Source: Tepidimonas alkaliphilus (GTDB lineage: Bacteria; Pseudomonadota; Gammaproteobacteria; Burkholderiales; Burkholderiaceae_C). From it: a stretch of DNA of 64,000 nucleotides. Positions within the stretch are counted from its first letter, which is position 1. Every line of letters starts with the position of its first letter. Under the pieces are notes generated by a model. That model saw only the letters and a program-made list of their open reading frames with translations, made no database searches and was not told the DNA's origin. Shown piece after piece: positions 55,743 to 64,000 of the stretch. A program made the translations under genes and the position numbers. The stretch spans positions 278,501 to 342,500 of the forward strand of contig NZ_VJNB01000002.1 in the NCBI RefSeq assembly GCF_007556595.1, written 5' to 3'.

Positions 55743-56735
55743 ATGGGCCACAAAACTGTCGTCTTCGCCGCCGCGCTGGCGCTGACCGTGGCGGAAACCG
55801 CCTTGGCGTTTCCGAACAAACCGATCACCTTCGTGGTGCCGTTTGCCGCCGGCGGCCCCACCGACACCGTGGCGCGTCAGCTGGCTGAGGCCATGCGCAA
55901 GCACTTGGACAACGCCACCATTGTGATCGACAACGCCGCCGGCGCTGGCGGCACGATCGGCGCCAACAAGGTGGCGCGCGCCCCTGCCGATGGTCACACG
56001 CTGCTGGTTTGGCACATCGGGATGGCCGCTACGCCCGCGCTTTATCGCAAGCTATCCTACAAGCCGCTCGAAGATTTTGAATACCTTGGCATCATCAACG
56101 ATGTGCCGATGACGCTGGTCGGCAAGCCGCAGCTGCCGGCCAACACCTATCGCGATTTCGAAAACTATATCCGGGCCAACCAAGGCAAGCTCAACCTCGG
56201 CCACGCAGGCTTAGGCTCGGCTTCGCACATCTGCGGCTTGATGTGGCAATACGCCGTCAAGCTCGACAAATCGATGACCACCATCGCTTACCGCGGCACC
56301 GGCCCGGCGATGAACGACCTGATCGCCGGCACCATCGATGTGATGTGCGATCAGACCACCAACACCACGCAGCAGATCGAAGCCGGGCGCATCAAAGCGT
56401 TTGCGGTCACCACCGCCAAGCCGCTGTCTGATCATCCGCTGCTGAAGCACTACCCCACGCTGCAGGAAATGGGGCTAAAGGATTTCAACCTGACCATCTG
56501 GCACGGGCTGTATGCGCCGAAGGGCACGCCTGCGCCGGTGCTGCAAAAGCTCAATCAAGCCCTGCGCGCGGCGCTGAAGGATCCCGACTTCATCAAAAAA
56601 CAAGCCGAACTGGGCGCCATTGTCGCCAGCGAACGCGACAAACGCGTCACGCCCGAGGGTCATAAAGCGTTTGTGGCCGCCGAAATAGCCAAGCTCAAAA
56701 CCGTAATCGACGCCGCCGGCCAATACGCCGACTGA
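55743..56735 (+). CDS. Tripartite tricarboxylate transporter binding protein (Bug/TctC)
   Basis: This 330-residue periplasmic protein has a signal peptide (MGHKTVVFAAALALTVAETA, cleaved near ALA) and the Bug fold: FPNKPITFVVPFAAGGPTDT, IDNAAGAGGTIGANKVARAP and LNLGHAGLGSASHICGLMWQ. The ligand is a carboxylate. TctA/TctB partners are not adjacent, as is common for Bug proteins. GGAG lies before the ATG at 55743; a TACCAT box at 55694-55699 may be its own promoter. Confidence 0.9.
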   Translation: MGHKTVVFAAALALTVAETALAFPNKPITFVVPFAAGGPTDTVARQLAEAMRKHLDNATIVIDNAAGAGGTIGANKVARAPADGHTLLVWHIGMAATPALYRKLSYKPLEDFEYLGIINDVPMTLVGKPQLPANTYRDFENYIRANQGKLNLGHAGLGSASHICGLMWQYAVKLDKSMTTIAYRGTGPAMNDLIAGTIDVMCDQTTNTTQQIEAGRIKAFAVTTAKPLSDHPLLKHYPTLQEMGLKDFNLTIWHGLYAPKGTPAPVLQKLNQALRAALKDPDFIKKQAELGAIVASERDKRVTPEGHKAFVAAEIAKLKTVIDAAGQYAD

Positions 56736-56755
56736 CGTCGTAGAGCACGGCTGCG

Positions 56756-56777
56756 CGCCCTGCCCATGCGCAGGGCG
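56756..56777. terminator. Bidirectional terminator candidate
   Basis: CGCCCTGC-ccatgc-GCAGGGCG is a perfect 8-bp stem in the 59-bp gap between convergent genes. No U-tract follows on either strand, so termination may be partial. Confidence 0.4.
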
Positions 56778-56794
56778 TCTTGTGGCCGTCAGCG

Positions 56795-57124
56795 TTACTC
56801 CACCCCCCAGACGATTTCGCAGCCTGCACGCTCGCATCGTTGCAACATGTCCAGCAGCGGGGCAACGCGCATCCGCAGCGTCACGTCATCGCGCTCTTCA
56901 TCGTGCGTCTGCGGCGGTTCGTCCTTTTGCGCAGCGGACGCTGCGCGCCACGCCTCCTCTTGAGCCACAGCCGCGCGCAGCGCCGCAATCGAAGCCGGAA
57001 TCTGCTCCGGCAACACGATGCCGGGGCCATCCGGATCTTTTCCCAAGATTGCCAGCACCCGCCGGGCATGCTTGCCCAGCATCACCACGTCGCCAGTTGC
57101 CTTGGATCGAAACCGATACAGCAT
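56795..57124 (-). CDS. DUF1840 family protein
   Basis: This 109-residue protein is a DUF1840 member, a family frequent in Betaproteobacteria. It starts MLYRFRSKATGDVVMLGKHA and has a helical, glutamate-rich middle and the ending CERAGCEIVWGVE. The function is unknown. GGAGGG precedes the ATG. The C-terminal segment is predicted to be amphipathic. Confidence 0.88.
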   Translation of the reverse strand: MLYRFRSKATGDVVMLGKHARRVLAILGKDPDGPGIVLPEQIPASIAALRAAVAQEEAWRAASAAQKDEPPQTHDEERDDVTLRMRVAPLLDMLQRCERAGCEIVWGVE

Positions 57125-57182
57125 CGCCGCTGCGCCCTCCGCACCGAACAGGTCGCTCCAAGTCTGAGGCTTTCCGGGCGCT

Positions 57183-58031
57183 TTATGCCTGCGTATGCGC
57201 CCGCAACACGGTGTCCACCAAACGCCCGGCGATTTGCCCGACCGCCAACGCTGCTGGACACCCCGGTGTGTGCACCAACAAGAGCTGCCGTCGCATCACC
57301 GCTTCTTTGACCGCGGGATCGACCGGGATATCCCCCATATGCAACAAGCGCACCCCAGCGCCCTGCCCTGGGCTCACAAACCGATTCAGCACCGTCTGCA
57401 GCTGCTGCGTGATGACGCGTCCGTCACCGGGCCGCGCGGCCTGATTGACCACCAGCCGAATGCGATCCCGCTGCTGCTGCGTGGCCAGCACCTTGATGGT
57501 GGCGTAGGCATCGGTCAACGACGTCGGCTCCGGGGTGGCCACCAGCAGCACCTCGCTGGCCAACGACAACGCAAACAACACCACGTCTGAAATGCCAGCG
57601 CCCGTATCGAGCAACACCACGTCGTAACGCGGCACCACCTCTGCCATCAAGCGCAAAAACTCGTCGCGCACTTCTGGGGTCAGACGCGAGTACTCCACCA
57701 TGCCCGAGCCGGCCAGCAACACACTAAAGCCCCCCGGAGCGGCCACGATCGCCTCCTGCAACGTGCATTTGCCGGTGAAGACGTCGTGCAGGGTCAGCTT
57801 CGGATAGAGGTTCAGCACCACATCCAGATTGGCCAATCCCAAATCAGCATCCAGCACCAACACCCGTAATCCGCGGCGGGTGAGCGCTGCGGCCAAATTG
57901 GCCGACAAAAAAGTCTTGCCGACTCCGCCCTTGCCGCTGGTGATGGCGATCACCTTGCCGCGGGCAGGGTGCAAGATGACACCACCGGCTTGGGGCTCAG
58001 TCGAGGTCACAGCGGTTTCAGTTGCGTTCAT
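57183..58031 (-). CDS. MinD/ParA-family ATPase (FlhG-like)
   Basis: This 282-residue ATPase has the deviant Walker A IAITSGKGGVGKTFLSANLA (near residue 28), VLVLDADLGLANLDVVL and a C-terminal MinD-like part. It resembles FlhG/MinD2 proteins that control flagellar number or localise cell components. Its ATG overlaps the GGDEF stop as ATGA, so the two are coupled. No FlhF or fla gene is nearby. Confidence 0.88.
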   Translation of the reverse strand: MNATETAVTSTEPQAGGVILHPARGKVIAITSGKGGVGKTFLSANLAAALTRRGLRVLVLDADLGLANLDVVLNLYPKLTLHDVFTGKCTLQEAIVAAPGGFSVLLAGSGMVEYSRLTPEVRDEFLRLMAEVVPRYDVVLLDTGAGISDVVLFALSLASEVLLVATPEPTSLTDAYATIKVLATQQQRDRIRLVVNQAARPGDGRVITQQLQTVLNRFVSPGQGAGVRLLHMGDIPVDPAVKEAVMRRQLLLVHTPGCPAALAVGQIAGRLVDTVLRAHTQA

Positions 58032-58768
58032 GTCAGATCGGGTTCGGCCTCAGCGGTGCCGGCGATGATACGGTCAACCCCCAACTCCGCCCCACCAAGC
58101 AGCCAGCGCTTTTCTTCCGCCGACACTTCGGTGTGCGGCACGGGTTCAAGGCACACGCGGTTGCGACCAGCGTTCTTGGCGGCGTAAAGCTGCCGATCCG
58201 CCCGTTCCAACCAATGCTGCCAAGTCGAGCGCACCCACGGCGCCGCCAAAGCCCCGCCAAGGCTGGCGGTCACGCCAAGCTGACCTCCCTGCGGCAACGG
58301 CACCCGCGCCTCGGCGACCGCCAACCGCACCCGTTCCGCCAGTTTGCCTGCGCGTGCCGGCACCACATGAGGCAGCAACACCGCAAATTCCTCACCCCCA
58401 AGCCGCGCCACGGTGTCCATCGGTCGCACGCTGCGCTGTAACGTCCGAGCCACTTCCTTCAACACAGCATCCCCCACCGCGTGGCCCTGCTGATCGTTGA
58501 TGGCCTTGAAATGATCCAAATCCACCACCAACAACAACGCCATTTCGCCGGTGCGGCAGGCGCGATCCAGCTCTTGCTGCGCTCGCGCTTCAAAAGCTCG
58601 TCGGTTCGGCAGGCCGGTAAGCGGGTCTCGCTCACTCAGCAAGCACAAACCATCGATAATGGCTTGCAGTTCTTGCAGCGAAGGGGGGGTTTCAGCCGCG
58701 GGCAATGCAATCCCTTCCTGGCGCAACAGCGCACGGGCATGGTCGAGCTGCAAGCCTTGCGGCGACAT
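58028..58768 (-). CDS. Diguanylate cyclase (GGDEF domain)
   Basis: This 246-residue protein has a short N-terminal region (about 55 residues) and a complete GGDEF domain: DPLTGLPNRRAFEARAQQEL, VDLDHFKAINDQQGHAVGD and the active-site loop RLGGEEFAVLLPHV (GGEEF). It should make c-di-GMP. No I-site (RxxD) is visible before the loop, so product inhibition may be absent. The N-terminal part holds no recognised sensor. It is translationally coupled to the ParA-like gene downstream. Confidence 0.9.
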   Translation of the reverse strand: MSPQGLQLDHARALLRQEGIALPAAETPPSLQELQAIIDGLCLLSERDPLTGLPNRRAFEARAQQELDRACRTGEMALLLVVDLDHFKAINDQQGHAVGDAVLKEVARTLQRSVRPMDTVARLGGEEFAVLLPHVVPARAGKLAERVRLAVAEARVPLPQGGQLGVTASLGGALAAPWVRSTWQHWLERADRQLYAAKNAGRNRVCLEPVPHTEVSAEEKRWLLGGAELGVDRIIAGTAEAEPDLT

Positions 58769-58853
58769 GTCAGGGCATTCCGCAAACGTTGCGCCTCCTC
58801 CTGGGCTTGTTGGCCCAAAGAACAGAGAAAGCCGCTTCAGCGATTGTAACGGT

Positions 58854-58880
58854 CTGTTCAGTCGCGACCTTGCTGAACAG
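58854..58880. promoter_or_regulatory. Inverted repeat upstream of the GGDEF gene
   Basis: CTGTTCAG-N11-CTGAACAG has perfect 8-bp arms. It lies 6 bp upstream of TACAAT (58843-58848, minus), a likely -10 for the GGDEF gene, so it would cover the spacer and -35. This looks like an operator; the protein is unknown. Confidence 0.45.
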
Positions 58881-58926
58881 CCGCAGTGGCTTGTGCAGTG
58901 CCGCTTCTGCGAACGATGGCCGGTCG

Positions 58927-59997
58927 TCAAGCTGCGCCAGCGTACCCCCTCGGCCACGGGCGCGGCGCGCACCGCTGCACGGCGGCGCGGATTGCCTCGA
59001 TGTGCTCAGGCGTCGTGCCACAACATCCGCCAATCACATTCACCCAACCTTCAGCGGCCATCGCATGCAGCAGGCGGGCGGTGTCTTCGGGCTTTTCGTC
59101 GAAACCGGTCTCACTCATCGGATTGGGCAAGCCCGCATTGGGGTAGCAACTGATGTAGGCATCGTCCACCACGCGTGCCAATTCCTGAATATAGGGCCTC
59201 ATCAACGCCGCCCCGAGCGCACAATTCAACCCCACGATCAATGGGCGCGCATGCCGGATGCTTGCCCAGAATGCTGTCACCGTCTGTCCGCTCAACAAGC
59301 GTCCCGACGCGTCGGTGACCGTGCCGCTAACCATGATCGGCAAATGTTCCCCCGAATCGTCAAACGCTTGCTGGATGGCAAACAGCGCGGCTTTGGCGTT
59401 AAGGGTGTCAAACACCGTCTCCACCAGCATGAGATCCACGCCGCCTTCGATCAAACCGACGGCCTGCTCGTAATACGAAGCCGCCAACTCATCAAAAGTG
59501 ACGTTGCGGGCGCCCGGATCGTTGACGTCGGGGCTGATGCTCGCCGTGCGCGGCGTTGGCCCCAGGGCGCCGGCGACAAAGCGCGGCGCTGCGGGACGGG
59601 TGAAGCGATCCGCCGCTTGCCGCGCCAGTCGCGCGGAAATCACATTCATTTCTTTCGCCCAAGCCTCAAGCTGATAATCGGCCTGGGCCAGACGCGTGGC
59701 GCCAAATGTGTTGGTTTCGATGATATCCGCGCCGGCCGCCAGATAACCTTCGTGGATTTGTTGAATCACATCGGGGCGCGTCAGCGAAAGCAGCTCGTTG
59801 TTGCCCTTCAAATCCACCGGATGCGCCGCGAAGCGCTCATCCATCACGTTTGGGTTATCCGTAGCGCCGCGATACTGAGCCTCGGTCAAGCGCAGGCGTT
59901 GAATCATGGTGCCCATCGCACCATCGATCAGCACAATGCGAGACTGCAAAAGCGGCAGCAACTCCGCCCCTCGGGTGTAGGCGCGTCTCATCCCCAT
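58927..59997 (-). CDS. MetH N-terminal homocysteine S-methyltransferase domain, stand-alone
   Basis: This 356-residue protein is the homocysteine-binding domain of cobalamin-dependent methionine synthase, with zinc-binding cysteines in VGLNCALGA and [31 protein letters not shown] and [13 protein letters not shown] are MetH blocks. It stops after this domain; no pterin-, cobalamin- or activation-domain gene is next to it here. In many Burkholderiales MetH is split into two adjacent genes (my recollection), so the second half must lie elsewhere or be lost. The start may be 59991 or 59997. Confidence 0.88.
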   Translation of the reverse strand: MGMRRAYTRGAELLPLLQSRIVLIDGAMGTMIQRLRLTEAQYRGATDNPNVMDERFAAHPVDLKGNNELLSLTRPDVIQQIHEGYLAAGADIIETNTFGATRLAQADYQLEAWAKEMNVISARLARQAADRFTRPAAPRFVAGALGPTPRTASISPDVNDPGARNVTFDELAASYYEQAVGLIEGGVDLMLVETVFDTLNAKAALFAIQQAFDDSGEHLPIMVSGTVTDASGRLLSGQTVTAFWASIRHARPLIVGLNCALGAALMRPYIQELARVVDDAYISCYPNAGLPNPMSETGFDEKPEDTARLLHAMAAEGWVNVIGGCCGTTPEHIEAIRAAVQRCAPRPWPRGYAGAA

Positions 59998-60036
59998 CGA
60001 TCGCCACGAACTTGGGTTTAACGTCTTGAAACCAAC

Positions 60037-60066
60037 AAGCCCTGAAGGACAACACCTCCAGGGCTT
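60037..60066 (-). promoter_or_regulatory. Leader hairpin before the metH N-terminal gene
   Basis: In the minus-strand transcript AAGCCCTGGAGG pairs with CCTTCAGGGCTT (one G-U) across a 6-nt loop. It is followed by TTGTTGGTTT, which resembles a weak terminator tail, and lies 40 nt before the start. It could be an attenuator. Confidence 0.45.
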
Positions 60067-60178
60067 AGATGAGATTTGAAGACTTGATTCAATCTGGGCG
60101 ACCTTTCGCCGATCGCCCGATGGACACGCCAACTCGATCGGCACAACGCCACTTTTAGCTGAACTTATACAGCAGCAC

Positions 60179-60196
60179 TGATGCTCACGAGCATCA
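60179..60196. promoter_or_regulatory. 18-bp palindrome upstream of the metH gene
   Basis: TGATGCTC-AC-GAGCATCA has perfect 8-bp arms. It lies about 180 bp before the metH N-terminal start and about 20 bp upstream of TATAAG on the minus strand. It may be an operator for a methionine-pathway regulator; no protein is assigned. Confidence 0.45.
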
Positions 60197-60197
60197 T

Positions 60198-60449
60198 AAC
60201 GCCGTGCCCCTTTTTAGCCACTGTTGAAGCCGCTTGAAGACGTGCTTGGTGTTTTGCTTGCCTTTGCAAGCTGCAGCGCCTCGAAGAAGAGGGGGGAGGT
60301 GGGGCAGGCTCAGGCGCGCGCGGTCAGGTTTGCTGCAGCTGGCCGCCGCGCGGCTTTGCCTCCCACCCATGCCCTTTAAGCCTGGCGCGCATGCATCGCA
60401 GCCTGTGCAGCACTGCCGCGCACTGGCAGCTTGAAGGGCAACAGAAGCA
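60198..60449. other. Gene-free region between metH and 5S rRNA
   Basis: This 250-bp stretch holds no supported gene. I found several short GC-rich hairpins on the minus strand but no clear intrinsic terminator for the rRNA operon. Confidence 0.5.
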
Positions 60450-60565
60450 GCCTGACGATGACCTACTTTCGCACGGGCAAGGCCGCACTATCATCGGCGC
60501 AGAGGCGTTTCACGGTCCTGTTCGGGATGGGAAGGGGTGGAGCCACCTCGCTATGGTCGTCAGGC
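60450..60565 (-). rRNA. rrf: 5S ribosomal RNA
   Basis: The minus strand reads GCCTGACGACCATAGCGAGG at its start and ends TAGGTCATCGTCAGGC, the terminal helix of 5S rRNA, with the internal CCCATCCCGAACAGG block. The length is about 115 nt. The ends are approximate. It follows 23S after about 250 nt. Confidence 0.95.
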
Positions 60566-60818
60566 ATCAACCGGTCAGCACCCAAGGCGTAGCATGCAAG
60601 CGGCATCGGACTCATGGAGCCGAGGCTGGCTGCGCCCTGGATGCGCATGAAGTTGCTGGATCAAGAGGGCTGCTCACGCCAAGCAGCGCCACACACGTTT
60701 GTTGGCGCCACAAGCGCGCGCTCAACCATCCACGAAAGCAGCCTGCGCCGCCCATGCCAGCTGCGGCCGACATGGGCAAGCCCAGCGTCCATGCTCTGCC
60801 TTGCGGCAGCAAAGCTAT
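60566..60818 (-). other. 23S-5S spacer
   Basis: This 253-nt spacer of the rRNA operon holds no tRNA or ORF that I can support. Confidence 0.6.
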
Positions 60819-63705
<2,887 letters not shown>

Positions 63706-64000
63706 CTATAGCTTTGCCGCCAGCAAGCCGCCTCCAACAGCAGCCCGCCTGCGACCCCAGGTCAGTGAACGCTTGACTTTTAAAGCGCTTGCCGCTTTCG
63801 CTTCACAGCTGTGCGCGCGCGCCTGTTGCGCCCTCCAGCAAGAAAGCAGCGCCACCCTCACGGCAGCATCCCCTTCTTGCCAGACGTGTTTGCGCTTGAC
63901 GTCAACCCTCTTGCGCTGTCTGCATGCGCAGCCGGCCCGCACACAAGGCTGCAGAGCGCTTTTCGCACCCCGCAAACCCGCGCACACCGACTGCCTTTGC
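63706..64000 (-). other. Part of the 16S-23S spacer
   Basis: These 295 bp precede 23S on the minus strand. No tRNA-Ile or tRNA-Ala gene lies in the visible part. GCGCTTTAAAAG (minus strand, near 63777-63788) resembles a boxA antitermination element. The rest of the spacer and 16S lie outside. Confidence 0.55.

Noticed and set aside
60234..60434. Possible 66-codon gene between metH and 5S
   Set aside because: It has no ribosome site, low-complexity composition and no recognisable motif.
60198..60449. Intrinsic terminator of the rRNA operon
   Set aside because: Short hairpins occur but none is followed by a U-tract on the transcribed strand.
63706..64000. tRNA-Ile or tRNA-Ala in the 16S-23S spacer
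   Set aside because: No cloverleaf or T-loop sequence was found in the visible part.

Overview
The window is chromosomal DNA of a GC-rich betaproteobacterium, most likely order Burkholderiales and Comamonadaceae-like. The evidence is the gene repertoire (lplT next to alr, a stand-alone MetH N-terminal domain, DUF1840, Bug/TctC and Liv-type uptake genes, a ParA-like ATPase with a GGDEF partner) and the rRNA sequence. No insertion sequence, integrase, prophage, CRISPR array or tRNA gene was seen. The DNA is gene-dense, with short operons on both strands.

Region by region. 1-9.1 kb: a truncated lysophospholipid transporter gene diverges from alanine racemase. A two-gene RND efflux system follows, then a small DUF2892 membrane protein, a SLAC1/TDT carrier and a TauE/SafE exporter. 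9.1-18.1 kb: a small unknown gene, a probable terminated small RNA, a miniature flagellar-rod-like protein, a uracil/xanthine permease, a flavin reductase, D-amino acid dehydrogenase diverging from ArgP, an HD-GYP phosphodiesterase, a phosphoesterase and a LysR regulator. 18.1-28.2 kb: a 44-residue membrane peptide, a MurU-like nucleotidyltransferase, aminopeptidase P, a Cache chemoreceptor, an SGNH/GDSL lipoprotein, a Lon-like protease, a calcium-loop protein and a UPF0149/SEC-C protein. 28.2-34.4 kb: a tightly coupled thiL-nudix-pgpA-pncC operon, rpe, and a chemoreceptor with a Cache domain after its signalling domain.

34.4-46.1 kb: a probable operon (methyltransferase, antiporter, YbdK ligase, class V aminotransferase), then metE with a TTG start diverging from metR. 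Next comes a textbook cobalamin riboswitch that reads into a double-hotdog acyl-CoA thioesterase, followed by a P-loop protein with an altered Walker A and by htpG. 46.2-56.7 kb: a Crp/Fnr regulator diverges from a cluster with an acyl-CoA synthetase, Liv-type ABC genes (G, H, M, substrate-binding, F), a PaaK-like ligase and a TctC-type binding protein. Together these look like uptake and CoA activation of a carboxylic acid, probably aromatic. 56.8-60.0 kb: DUF1840, a MinD/ParA ATPase, a diguanylate cyclase and the MetH N-terminal half. 60.4-64.0 kb: 5S and 23S rRNA and part of the spacer, all transcribed leftward.

The observations most worth follow-up are the cobalamin riboswitch in front of a thioesterase gene, a recurring leaderless-start pattern (a -10-like hexamer 6-8 nt before ATG with no Shine-Dalgarno) at about ten genes, a candidate small RNA at 9520-9618, stable intercistronic hairpins after the ABC binding-protein gene, and the stand-alone MetH N-terminal half.
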